Under the pieces are notes generated by a model, which did not search any database, was not told the origin of the DNA, and worked only from the letters and a program-made list of their open reading frames with translations. Both the position numbers and the translations under genes were made by a program. Positions 1 through 6,427 of a stretch of DNA of 7,574 bases are shown here, piece by piece (position 1 is the stretch's first letter; each line of letters begins with the position of its first letter). The stretch is from assembly GCA_013696525.1 (NCBI GenBank), contig JACCYK010000348.1, positions 1-7,574 of the forward strand, given 5' to 3'. The DNA comes from Chloroflexia bacterium. GTDB lineage: Bacteria > Chloroflexota > Chloroflexia > Thermomicrobiales > UBA6265.

Positions 1-24
1 ACTCCCGACCTACGACTCCCGACT
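1..24. repeat. Degenerate heptamer tandem repeat
   Basis: The first 24 bases read as 7-base units: ACTCCCG, ACCTACG, ACTCCCG, then a partial ACTC. The 9-mer ACTCCCGAC occurs at 1-9 and again at 15-23, exactly two periods apart. The array may continue to the left outside the window. No coding potential is evident here. It resembles the short heptameric repeats found between genes in some bacteria; its function is unknown. Confidence 0.5.
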
Positions 25-73
25 CGTACCAAATCCGGGTGATCGCTTCGACGCTGATCGACGCCCCGTTCTC

Positions 74-122
74 AGTCCTGGAAGGACTTCGTGAGGCTCA
101 GCGCGGACTTTTAGTCCAGCGC
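74..122. repeat. Clustered AGTCC/GGACT palindromes downstream of the hydrolase gene
   Basis: Two hairpins lie side by side. The first is AGTCC (74-78), a 5-base loop, GGACT (84-88). The second is GCGCGGACT (101-109), a TTT loop, AGTCC (113-117), one unpaired A, then GCGC (119-122), giving nine pairs with one bulge. The same five-base arm is used four times in alternating orientation. The cluster sits 50-100 bp beyond the stop codon of the minus-strand hydrolase gene, so it could end or stabilise that transcript, but there is no clear T-run in that direction. A dispersed REP-like palindrome is an equally good explanation. Confidence 0.45.
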
Positions 123-171
123 GTCGCGAGTACGACTTTCGACATACCCAACGATCTTCCCGAAACCCGTT

Positions 172-1803
172 TCAGTCGGCGACAACGCGCCGGAACAGCC
201 CCTGTCCATTCCCAGCAAAGTAATCGACGTGCAGCGACTCGGCCTGGCCGTCCGGGCCAATCGTAAAGGTCACACCCGAGAGCGGGGCGGGTGGCTCCAG
301 ATCGATCGCGTAGGTGAACGTGTCGTGGGTGGAGTGCCGCAGTGGGTAGACGCGCGGCTCCGGGCCCATGCGGAGCTCCAGGGCGTCATCGGTGCCGCTG
401 ATCTCGATCGGGCCGGCGTAATCGTTGGCGTAGGTGCCGGTGTAGGCGCTGGCCGGGAGGGCGGGGGCGGGCGAGGCCGGGGCGGTCGCATAGGAAGCGC
501 CGCCAGCCGCGAAGGCGGCGCCGATCGAGTCGTAGATCGCGTTCCAGCCGGTGAACCAGTCCTCGGTCAGGGCGCCATGCGCCACCAGATCGAACAAGCT
601 GGCGGCCAGGGCGTCCGGCACGCCGGTGGGGAAGGCGCTGGCCAGGACCACGATGCCGAGTTGGTCGGCCGGGTGCAGGCTCACCATCGTGCGCGCCCCG
701 AGGGAGAAGGCTCCGGCGTGGCCGAGGGTGGTCGCCCCGCTGGCGTCGAAGCCAATCCCCCAGCCGTAGCCGTAGAAACTGGGCTGGCCGGTGATAGGGT
801 CCGCGCCGCGGCTCATCCGGGGCACCCGCGCCGGCTGCAACGCCGCCGCCGGGATCAGCTCGGCCCCGTCATACGTGCCGTTGCCGAACAGGAGGCGAAG
901 CCATTGCGCCATATCGTTCGCCGTGGAGCTGACGCCGCCGGCCGGCGATTGCGTGTCCGAATCAAAGGTAAACTCCGGCACCCAGGCATCGTCGATGCGG
1001 ACATGGAGCACCGCCCGGTTCTCCTCCGCTTCGAAGTCGGCATAGCGAGAGCTGGTTGAGGTCATCCCGAGCGGCGCGTAAAGGAGTGCCTCCGAGGCGT
1101 CTTCCCAGGACATGTCCATCGCGGCCGCCGCCGCCAGGCCGCCGACCGTTAGCCCGATGTTGCTGTAGGCATAGCGCGAGCGCGGGCTGCTGGCCAGCTC
1201 CAGGTAGCGCAGCCGCTCGGTAATCTCGGCCCGATCGTAGCCGATCCGTTCCAGGTCGCTGCCGGCGTCGCCGCCCAGCCCGCTGCGATGGGCAAAGAAG
1301 TCGCCGATCATCAGCTCGCGGGTAGCCCACGGGTCGGCAAGCTGAAACCCCAGGAGATGATCGATCACCGGATCGTCCCAGGTCGCGGCGCCGCTGCCGA
1401 CGATGGCCGAGACCACGGTCGAGGCGATTGGTTTGGAGACCGAGGCCATCTGGAACACCGTATCCGGGGTGACCGGCTCGTTACTTTCCGTCGAGCGCGC
1501 GCCATACCCGGCGCTGAGCACGACCTCATCCTCGTAGACCACCGCCAGCGCCAGCCCCGGTACGTCGCCGTTGGCCACCGCCGCTTCGGCCAGCCCGATC
1601 AGCTCCGGCAACGCGGCCTCGACCGCCGCCCGGTCGATCCCGCCCGCGGTTGCCTCCGGCGTTCCCTCGTGGGCCGCGGCGGCGGGCATCGTTCCGGGCA
1701 AGACCGCCGCCGCCAGGCCCAGCCCGGCGCCGGTCACGGCATGGCGGCGGGAGAGCCGCGGCCCGCCCCTGGCGATCAACGACCGCGATCGAGTGGTCTT
1801 CAT
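172..1803 (-). CDS. Tat-exported serine hydrolase, class C beta-lactamase-like
   Basis: A 543-residue protein of the beta-lactamase class C / penicillin-binding-protein-like family: serine peptidases, esterases or amidases acting outside the membrane. The N-terminus is a Tat signal: twin Arg at 19-20, a hydrophobic stretch to about 38 and a likely signal peptidase I site after AAA near 44, followed by a Thr/Glu/Pro/Ala linker. The catalytic domain (about 56-410) has SVSK at 121-124 (nucleophile Ser121, Lys124), YSN at 213-215 and HAG at 362-364 in place of the KTG box. HRSGL at 172-176 is typical of the family. After an Ala/Pro linker (about 438-450), residues 450-540 look like the DUF3471-type beta domain often fused to these enzymes. 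The start is supported by AAGGAG on the minus strand (1814-1819), 10 bases before ATG. The gene is divergent from the importer cluster, which suggests a linked role such as releasing small peptides for uptake. The family is clear; the substrate cannot be read from the sequence. Antibiotic resistance should not be assumed. Confidence 0.9.
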   Translation of the reverse strand: MKTTRSRSLIARGGPRLSRRHAVTGAGLGLAAAVLPGTMPAAAAHEGTPEATAGGIDRAAVEAALPELIGLAEAAVANGDVPGLALAVVYEDEVVLSAGYGARSTESNEPVTPDTVFQMASVSKPIASTVVSAIVGSGAATWDDPVIDHLLGFQLADPWATRELMIGDFFAHRSGLGGDAGSDLERIGYDRAEITERLRYLELASSPRSRYAYSNIGLTVGGLAAAAAMDMSWEDASEALLYAPLGMTSTSSRYADFEAEENRAVLHVRIDDAWVPEFTFDSDTQSPAGGVSSTANDMAQWLRLLFGNGTYDGAELIPAAALQPARVPRMSRGADPITGQPSFYGYGWGIGFDASGATTLGHAGAFSLGARTMVSLHPADQLGIVVLASAFPTGVPDALAASLFDLVAHGALTEDWFTGWNAIYDSIGAAFAAGGASYATAPASPAPALPASAYTGTYANDYAGPIEISGTDDALELRMGPEPRVYPLRHSTHDTFTYAIDLEPPAPLSGVTFTIGPDGQAESLHVDYFAGNGQGLFRRVVAD

Positions 1804-1912
1804 GATCTTCCTGCTCCTTAGTCAGCATGAATCGGCGGCCCGCATCGCTGCCCCGCCGGAAGCTTCCTGCCGGTCCTGCGCCAGTTGCGCTTTGAGATGT
1901 CCACGCCACGCG

Positions 1913-1941
1913 AGTATGCGTGCCGGTGGCTACCGTGTCAA
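1913..1941 (-). promoter_or_regulatory. Sigma70-type promoter of the serine hydrolase gene
   Basis: On the minus strand a perfect -35 TTGACA (1936-1941) is followed after 17 bases by CATACT (1913-1918), which matches the -10 consensus at four of six positions. Transcription would start near 1906 and leave an untranslated leader of about 100 bases before the ATG at 1803. Based on consensus match and position only. Confidence 0.6.
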
Positions 1942-1960
1942 TCGTTGGCGACCGGAGCCT

Positions 1961-1981
1961 CGCGGGCGTGCCGCGGGCGTG
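1961..1981. promoter_or_regulatory. Direct repeat between divergent promoters, candidate operator
   Basis: CGCGGGCGTG occurs at 1961-1970 and again at 1972-1981, a repeat period of 11 bp, about one turn of the helix. It lies in the 49-bp gap between the two outward-facing -35 boxes (1936-1941 minus, 1991-1996 plus). A regulator bound to one face of the DNA here could affect both promoters. No regulator gene lies in the window. High GC makes short repeats more likely by chance, so confidence is moderate. Confidence 0.45.
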
Positions 1982-1990
1982 GCAACAGGT

Positions 1991-2020
1991 TTGACAGGTC
2001 GAGCCCGGCTCTGCTAGGAT
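1991..2020 (+). promoter_or_regulatory. Sigma70-type promoter of the ABC importer cluster
   Basis: A perfect -35 TTGACA (1991-1996) is separated by 18 bases from TAGGAT (2015-2020). The TG at 2012-2013, one base before the -10, makes it an extended -10 promoter. Transcription would begin around 2027. The leader of about 58 bases holds a small hairpin, CCTTC (2037-2041) with GAAGG (2046-2050), and the 8-bp palindrome GTTGCAAC (2053-2060). Confidence 0.65.
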
Positions 2021-2071
2021 CGGATTCTCCAACCACCCTTCGGCGGAAGGTCGTTGCAACCGGATAACCAG

Positions 2072-2078
2072 AAGGAGG
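2072..2078 (+). promoter_or_regulatory. Strong ribosome binding site of the solute-binding protein gene
   Basis: AAGGAGG ends six bases before the ATG at 2085. This near-perfect match to the anti-Shine-Dalgarno sequence fixes the start and implies high expression, as expected for a binding protein needed in excess over its transporter. Confidence 0.8.
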
Positions 2079-2084
2079 TCTCCG

Positions 2085-3701
2085 ATGGCGAAGCGCAGAT
2101 CGCATCGACGTGACACCCTGCCAGCAATTGATCGACGCCAATTCCTGTCGAGCACCGGGGTCGCGGTCGGCGGCCTGTTGGCGGCGACTTCGGGGGTGGG
2201 GGCCGGCGGGCGGGCGCCGCTGGCGGCCGGCGCCGCCTTCCAGGGGGAGCCGGTCGCGGGCGGGACGATGATTTGGGCCCAGGAGCTGGACCCGGTCTCG
2301 CTCGATCCGCACAAGACCTCGAACTTCTCGACCGTGCAGGGGATCGAGCATACCTACCAGAGCCTGACCATGTACGACGAGGAGTTGAACGTCGTCCCCT
2401 GCCTGGCCGAAAGCTGGGAGAGCCCCGACGACACGACCTACATCATGCACCTGCGACCCGGCGTCCTCTGGCACGACGGCACGGAGTTGACCGCCAACGA
2501 CGTCAAGTACAGCCTGGAGCGCCTGCTCAACCCCGAGACGGCCGCCCCCTACGCCAGTTGGTTCAACGCGATCGAAAGCGTCGAGGTGATCGATCCGCTC
2601 ACGGTCCAGCTCAACCTCTCGGCCCCGTATGGGCCGCTGCTGGCGAACTTCGCCGCCATGCGCGGCTCGTCGATCATCCAGAACGGCGCCGACGCGGCGA
2701 TGAACCTGCAGTTGCAGGCGGTGGGCACCGGGCCGTACCGGATGGTCGACTACGTGCCGGAAAGCCACTTCACCCTGGCCCGGAACGAGAGCTATTGGGA
2801 AGAAGGGCTGCCCTACGTCGATGAGGTGACGTTCAAGATCCTGGTGGACGAGGATGCCCGCGTCGCCGCCCTCCGCTCCGACCAGATTCAATATGCCTAT
2901 CTGACGGTCGAGGGGGCCGAACGGCTGGCCGGCGAGGCGGCCGTGTCGGTGCTGCGCAGCCCGAAGGCGTGGCTGGTCGCTCACTTCATGAACACGTTCC
3001 GCGAGCCCTTCACCGATGTCCGGGTGCGGCAGGCGATCAGCCTGGCGGTGAACCGCCAAGAGGTGATCGACAAGGCCGTCGGCGGCGCCGGGGTGCTCTC
3101 CGGGCCGATGCCGACCGGGCACGGCGATTGGTTCATCCCGGTCGAGAATTTGCCCTACGCGCAGGATTTGGACGGGGCGCGGGCGCTGCTGGCGGAGGCC
3201 GGGTTCCCCGATGGGTTCGCGACCACGATCACCTGTTCACCGCAGTATCCGGAGTTCGTCGCCTCCTCGGTGGTGATGCAGGAGCAGTTGGCCCAGATCG
3301 GGATCGAGGCCGAGGTGGTCCAGATGGAGTGGGGCCAGTTCGTCAGCGACACCAGCCGCCAAAACGGCTGGAACTACGATATCAAGGTAACCGCCTTTAC
3401 CTTCTATCCCGACCCGGACGGCTACCTCTATACCCCGTGGCAAACCGATTCGACCTCGAACTACACCTACTCCAACCCGGAGTTCGACGCGATCGTGGCC
3501 GAAGCCCGCTCCACGCTGGACGTGGCGAAGCGCCACGAGCTGTATGACCAGGCGCAGCAGATGCTGCTCGATGAATCACCGGCGATCTTCTGGTACGTCG
3601 GCGAGAATATCGAGGCGCTGCCGGCCAACGTCCAAGGCTACACCCAGAGCTACACCGGCCGCCGCATCTTCCTGAAGAAGACCTGGATGGAGCAGAGCTA
3701 G
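2085..3701 (+). CDS. ABC importer solute-binding protein, family 5 (peptide/nickel type)
   Basis: A 538-residue extracytoplasmic binding protein of the SBP_bac_5 family (DppA/OppA-like), of full usual length. The N-terminus carries a Tat signal: DRRQFL at 16-21, a hydrophobic stretch 22-40, and a probable signal peptidase I site near 48-52. No cysteine occurs in the signal region, so it is not a lipoprotein. The mature protein opens with the family pattern GGTMIWAQELDPVSLDPHKT (59-78). The hallmark region follows: AESWE at 108-112, then LRPGVLWHDG (123-132), LTANDVKYSLER (135-146). Further family blocks include AVGTGPYRM (212-220) and VRQAISLAVNRQEVIDKA (309-326). It captures a small ligand and delivers it to the permeases encoded downstream. 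Family 5 covers peptides, nickel, sugars and other ligands, so the substrate is not decided. A sigma70-type promoter and a strong RBS precede it. Confidence 0.93.
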   Translation: MAKRRSHRRDTLPAIDRRQFLSSTGVAVGGLLAATSGVGAGGRAPLAAGAAFQGEPVAGGTMIWAQELDPVSLDPHKTSNFSTVQGIEHTYQSLTMYDEELNVVPCLAESWESPDDTTYIMHLRPGVLWHDGTELTANDVKYSLERLLNPETAAPYASWFNAIESVEVIDPLTVQLNLSAPYGPLLANFAAMRGSSIIQNGADAAMNLQLQAVGTGPYRMVDYVPESHFTLARNESYWEEGLPYVDEVTFKILVDEDARVAALRSDQIQYAYLTVEGAERLAGEAAVSVLRSPKAWLVAHFMNTFREPFTDVRVRQAISLAVNRQEVIDKAVGGAGVLSGPMPTGHGDWFIPVENLPYAQDLDGARALLAEAGFPDGFATTITCSPQYPEFVASSVVMQEQLAQIGIEAEVVQMEWGQFVSDTSRQNGWNYDIKVTAFTFYPDPDGYLYTPWQTDSTSNYTYSNPEFDAIVAEARSTLDVAKRHELYDQAQQMLLDESPAIFWYVGENIEALPANVQGYTQSYTGRRIFLKKTWMEQS

Positions 3702-3780
3702 CGTGGCATCGACCCTCAAGGGCGTGTCTGCAAACCGGATAATGCTCGATCCAGGGCCCATTCCACAGTGCATAGACCGC

Positions 3781-3833
3781 GATACCATGCCTCATCAGCC
3801 GAGCCGCATGAGGCACCCATCCGCGATGGTATC
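3781..3833 (+). promoter_or_regulatory. Long hairpin ending at the RBS of the NTF2-like gene
   Basis: GATACCATGCCTCAT (3781-3795) pairs with two right-hand segments: ATGAGGC (3808-3814) around a 12-base loop, and ATGGTATC (3826-3833) after an 11-base bulge (3815-3825). All 15 left-arm bases pair. The stem ends one base before the Shine-Dalgarno AGGAGGTGA (3834-3842) of the gene at 3846. There is no downstream T-run, so a simple intrinsic terminator is unlikely. It may stabilise the upstream mRNA end, control translation of the next gene, or be a protein-binding palindrome. The rest of the 144-bp gap holds only CCC-TCAA-GGG (3713-3722), just after the stop codon. Confidence 0.6.
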
Positions 3834-3845
3834 AGGAGGTGAGCA

Positions 3846-4253
3846 ATGGCCGAGCAGGAGATTCGGGCGGCGTTGGAGCAGCACTGGTCGGACATCGAGA
3901 ATCAAGATATTGTCCACGAGATCTACCACGACGACGTGGTGCTGGAATTCCCGCAAGGGGGTGAGCGGCTCGTCGGACTGGCCAACGTGCGAGCGATGCG
4001 GGAAGTCTATCCGTCCGCGCTGACGATGACCATTCAGCGCATCCGCGGTCGGGGTGAGTTGTGGGTGGCTGAGAACGTCATCACCTACGACGGCGTGCCA
4101 GTGCATACGGTCAACATCCTGGAGTTCCGGGACGGCAAGGTCGCCCGGGAGACGATCTACTTTGGGGACCCGTGGGAGCCACCGGCCTGGCGCGCGCAGT
4201 GGGTCGAGCGATGGACACCGCCTCTCGGCCAGGAGCTTGCCGACACACCCTAA
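3846..4253 (+). CDS. NTF2/SnoaL-like small protein
   Basis: A 135-residue protein with the pattern of the SnoaL-like / nuclear transport factor 2 fold: an N-terminal helix (about 3-18) leading to IYHDDVVLEFPQGGERLVG (26-44), a second helical part (46-56), then strands with VAENVITYDGVPVHTVNILE (75-93) and FRDGKVARETIYFGDP (94-109). The tail WEPPAWRAQWVER (110-122) resembles bacterial members annotated as nuclear transport factor 2 family proteins. Members are cone-shaped dimers that bind small hydrophobic molecules or act as cyclases, isomerases or dehydratases; no catalytic residue can be assigned here. No signal peptide, so cytoplasmic. The start is set by AGGAGGTGA (3834-3842). It lies between the binding protein and the permeases, which suggests it handles the imported compound, though a mere hitchhiker is possible. 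Confidence 0.8.
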   Translation: MAEQEIRAALEQHWSDIENQDIVHEIYHDDVVLEFPQGGERLVGLANVRAMREVYPSALTMTIQRIRGRGELWVAENVITYDGVPVHTVNILEFRDGKVARETIYFGDPWEPPAWRAQWVERWTPPLGQELADTP

Positions 4254-4405
4254 CTCAAATCCTGGAGGAATACAACGAAGGCTCTCAGAATTGGCGGGTG
4301 CCGGGTGCCACACCGTGATGGTGCCCGAGGCGGCGGTGGAGGGCCGGTGCGAGCACCGCACGGCTTTGGTATCCGTACGCGTCATCCCGAGCTTGGAGAG
4401 GAGCC
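4254..4405 (+). other. Gap before the permease genes: unused Shine-Dalgarno and small hairpin
   Basis: This 152-bp stretch has no gene I can support. Near its start is GGAGGAA (4264-4270), a good ribosome binding site with no ATG, GTG or TTG at the right distance; it may be the trace of a lost start. A small hairpin, CGGTG (4345-4349), loop CGAG, CACCG (4354-4358), lies about 50 bp before the permease start. No convincing promoter was seen, so the permeases are probably read from upstream. Confidence 0.4.
4296..4309. repeat. Two tandem heptamers GGGTGCC
   Basis: GGGTGCC is repeated exactly twice, at 4296-4302 and 4303-4309. It shares the 7-base period with the array at 1-24, and its CGGGTGC register resembles the reverse complement of that unit (CGGGAGT). 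It is too short to interpret on its own. Confidence 0.4.
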
Positions 4406-5356
4406 GTGGTCAGCTATATCCTGAAACGAATGGTGCTGGCGGTGCCGGTCTTGCTCGGCATTTCCGTGATCGTCTTCCTGCTCGTCCGCCTTATCCCCGG
4501 CGACGTGATCGACCTCATGCTCGGCACCGAGGGCTCCTTGCGGCCGGAAGTCCGCGAGCAACTGCGGCAGACGCTCGGGCTCGATCAGCCGCTCTACGTC
4601 CAGTATGTCACCTGGCTCGGCGACATCGTGCGCGGCGATTTAGGCCGATCCCTGCGGACGGGACAGCCGATCGTCGAAAACCTGGCCGGCAAGCTGCCGA
4701 TCACGCTGGAGCTGGCGTTCCTCTCGGTGGTGATGTCGCTGGTGGTCGCCATTCCCCTCGGTATCGTCTCCGCCCTGCGGCGGAACAGCGTCATCGACTT
4801 CGTGGTGCGGGTGCTGGGTACCATCGGGCTGAGCCTGCCGAACTTTTGGCTGGCGACAATGCTGATCCTGGTCGCCTCGCTCCTCTTCCGGTGGGGCCCC
4901 GCCTTGATCTACGTCAGCCCGCTCGATAACTTGGGCGAGAACCTGAAGCAAATGTTCCTGCCGTCGCTGGCGTTGGCGCTCGGCTTGATGGCGGTCGTGA
5001 TGCGGATGACCCGCTCCTCGATGTTGGAGGTGCTGTCGCAGGACTACATCCGGACGGCGCGGGCGAAGGGCTTGCGGGAGCGTCTGGTCATCTATCGCCA
5101 TGCCCTGCGCAACGCGTTGATGCCGGTCCTCACCGTGGTCGGCATCCAGACCGGGCATTTACTCGGCGGCGCCGTCATCGTTGAGCAGATCTACGGCTTG
5201 CCGGGACTTGGCTGGTTCTTGCTGAACGGCATCTATCAGCGCGACTATCCCGTGGTCCAGGCGGGCGTCCTGATTATCGCCGGCATCTTCGTGGTGACCA
5301 ATCTGGTCGTTGATCTGTTGTATGCCGTGATCGACCCGCGGATTCAATATGTCTGA
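4406..5356 (+). CDS. ABC importer permease, DppB/OppB type
   Basis: A 316-residue inner-membrane permease of the binding-protein-dependent transport family, of normal length for DppB-like subunits. The N-terminal helix is residues 9-29, followed by the RLIPGD motif (28-33) typical of this subfamily. A soluble loop (about 34-100) contains GLDQPLYVQYVTWL (58-71) and GDLGRSL (77-83), also typical. Further membrane segments lie near 102-123, 134-160, 186-200, 250-265 and 286-308. The EAA loop that contacts the ATPase is DYIRTARAKGL (213-223) with RHALRNALMP (231-240). The start is a GTG: SYILKRM matches the usual family N-terminus, GGAG (4395-4398) stands 7 bases upstream, and no earlier in-frame start is evident. 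It pairs with the next gene to form the channel. Whether it carries peptides, nickel or another solute cannot be told. Confidence 0.93.
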   Translation: MVSYILKRMVLAVPVLLGISVIVFLLVRLIPGDVIDLMLGTEGSLRPEVREQLRQTLGLDQPLYVQYVTWLGDIVRGDLGRSLRTGQPIVENLAGKLPITLELAFLSVVMSLVVAIPLGIVSALRRNSVIDFVVRVLGTIGLSLPNFWLATMLILVASLLFRWGPALIYVSPLDNLGENLKQMFLPSLALALGLMAVVMRMTRSSMLEVLSQDYIRTARAKGLRERLVIYRHALRNALMPVLTVVGIQTGHLLGGAVIVEQIYGLPGLGWFLLNGIYQRDYPVVQAGVLIIAGIFVVTNLVVDLLYAVIDPRIQYV

Positions 5357-6260
5357 GCGAGCCCTGAAGCCAGCGATTGGGATGGCCCACGCCGCACCCG
5401 AGACCGCCCCCCACGGGCTGTCGCAAACCCTCGCCCGCTGGGCGAGGCTGGCCCGTCGCAACCCGATCGGGCTGCTCGGCCTGGCGGTGCTGCTCCTCGT
5501 CGTCGGCTTGGCGATCTTTGCCGGGCTCGTCGCCCCGTTTGACCCGGCGGCGCAACCGGCGGAGCGCCTGACGCCGCCGAACGGGACGTACGTGCTGGGG
5601 ACCGACGAGTTTGGCCGCGATGTCTTCAGCCGGGTGATCTGGGGCACCCGCATCTCGCTCTACGTCGGCATCATCGCCGTCGCCATCGCGCTGCTGATCG
5701 GGGTGACGCTCGGGCTGGTCTCCGGCTACTACGGCGGCTGGGCCGACTCGATCATCATGCGCTTCGTCGATATCCTCTTCGCCTTCCCCACGATCGTGCT
5801 GGCGATCGCGATCACCGGCATCCTGGGCCCCAGCCTGACCAACGCCACGATCGCGATCGGCCTGGTGTATGCCCCGGTCTTTGCCCGCGTGATGCGGGGC
5901 CCGGTGCTGTCGGTGGTCCATCTCGAATACGTGCAGGCGGCGCGGACGATGGGCGCCAGCGACGGCCGGATCGTCTGGCGCCACGTCTTTCCGAACGTCA
6001 CCGCGCCCCTGATCGTGCAAATCACGCTGGCCCTCTCAACCGCGATCCTGGCCGAGGCGGCGCTCTCCTTCCTGGGTCTCGGCACCCAGCCGCCGACCCC
6101 GAGCTGGGGCACCATGCTCGGCACCGGCCGCAAGTTCCTCGAGCTCTCGCCGTGGGTCGCCATCTTCCCCGGGGTCGCGATCATGCTGACCGTGCTCGCC
6201 TTCAACCTGCTGGGCGACGGCCTGCGCGACGTGCTCGATCCCCGCCTCCGCGGCTCCTAG
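5349..6260 (+). CDS. ABC importer permease, DppC/OppC type
   Basis: A 303-residue second permease subunit of the peptide/nickel importer family. The first 38 residues are a cytoplasmic tail. The first membrane helix (about 40-63) ends in APFDP, and GTDEFGRDVFSRVIWGTRIS (84-103) is the DppC/OppC hallmark. Further helices lie near 104-126, 138-160, 165-180, 222-242 and 268-288. The EAA loop is EYVQAARTMGAS (193-204) with RHVFPNVTAP (211-220). LSFLGLGTQPPTPSWGTML (239-257) and DGLRDVLDPRLRG (290-302) are strongly conserved family endings. The ATG overlaps the end of the upstream permease gene by 8 bases and has no clear Shine-Dalgarno, so translation is probably coupled. No dppD/dppF-like ATPase follows; the next gene is convergent and unrelated. 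The complex must borrow ATPases encoded elsewhere. Confidence 0.93.
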   Translation: MSERALKPAIGMAHAAPETAPHGLSQTLARWARLARRNPIGLLGLAVLLLVVGLAIFAGLVAPFDPAAQPAERLTPPNGTYVLGTDEFGRDVFSRVIWGTRISLYVGIIAVAIALLIGVTLGLVSGYYGGWADSIIMRFVDILFAFPTIVLAIAITGILGPSLTNATIAIGLVYAPVFARVMRGPVLSVVHLEYVQAARTMGASDGRIVWRHVFPNVTAPLIVQITLALSTAILAEAALSFLGLGTQPPTPSWGTMLGTGRKFLELSPWVAIFPGVAIMLTVLAFNLLGDGLRDVLDPRLRGS

Positions 6261-6283
6261 CCCCGCCGCCCGGACCCGACCGC

Positions 6284-6302
6284 GCGAGCGTCCACCCCTC
6301 GC
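6284..6302 (+). terminator. Weak hairpin after the importer cluster, possible terminator
   Basis: GCGAG (6284-6288) and CTCGC (6298-6302) can pair around a 9-base loop, 23 bases after the stop codon of the second permease gene. Only scattered Ts follow (TGTTGAAGTTT), so this is a weak intrinsic terminator candidate. Confidence 0.25.
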
Positions 6303-6314
6303 TGTTGAAGTTTC

Positions 6315-6374
6315 GACCAGTTGAGTGCAATTTGCTCGGTGAGAAGTGTCGTTGACTTCAATTCTTGACTGGTC
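6315..6374. repeat. Nested inverted repeat in the convergent gap
   Basis: The outer stem is GACCAGTTGAG (6315-6325) with CTTGACTGGTC (6364-6374): eleven pairs, two of them G-T if read as RNA, with GACCAGT/ACTGGTC perfect. Inside it, GAAGT (6343-6347) pairs with ACTTC (6355-6359) around a 7-base loop. An alternative pairing, TTGAAGT (6305-6311) with ACTTCAA (6355-6361), would compete with it. It could be a transcription end, an RNA structure or the remains of an element end. Confidence 0.4.
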
Positions 6375-6427
6375 AGGTGCATACGTCAGGAGAGTTTCGG
6401 CTCAGCAGCGCTGGGTCAGCTTATGTG

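Noticed and set aside
39..266. Possible 75-codon gene at the left edge
   Set aside because: No ribosome binding site, covers palindromes and overlaps the end of the hydrolase gene on the other strand.
229..1059. Plus-strand open frame (276 codons) inside the serine hydrolase gene
   Set aside because: Antisense shadow of a gene with intact catalytic motifs; Arg/Gly-rich with no recognisable domain.
172..1803. True beta-lactamase conferring antibiotic resistance
   Set aside because: The HAG motif, the fused DUF3471-type domain and the Tat signal fit the broad serine hydrolase group; nothing shows beta-lactam hydrolysis.
1526..2314. Minus-strand open frame spanning the divergent promoter region
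   Set aside because: It overlaps both real genes and both promoters, and the protein looks like out-of-frame high-GC translation.
1938..3122. Long minus-strand open frame (394 codons) opposite the binding-protein gene
   Set aside because: It lies antisense to a clear SBP family 5 gene and the divergent promoters. The translation is low in family-like pattern and rich in Arg/Gly/His, as expected from antisense of a high-GC gene.
3738..3743. GATAAT as a -10 box for an internal promoter before the NTF2-like gene
   Set aside because: No acceptable -35 element at 16-19 bases upstream.
4054..4929. Plus-strand open frame overlapping the NTF2-like gene and first permease gene
   Set aside because: It is in a shifted frame across two well-supported genes; its Arg/Pro/Ala-rich product has no family pattern.
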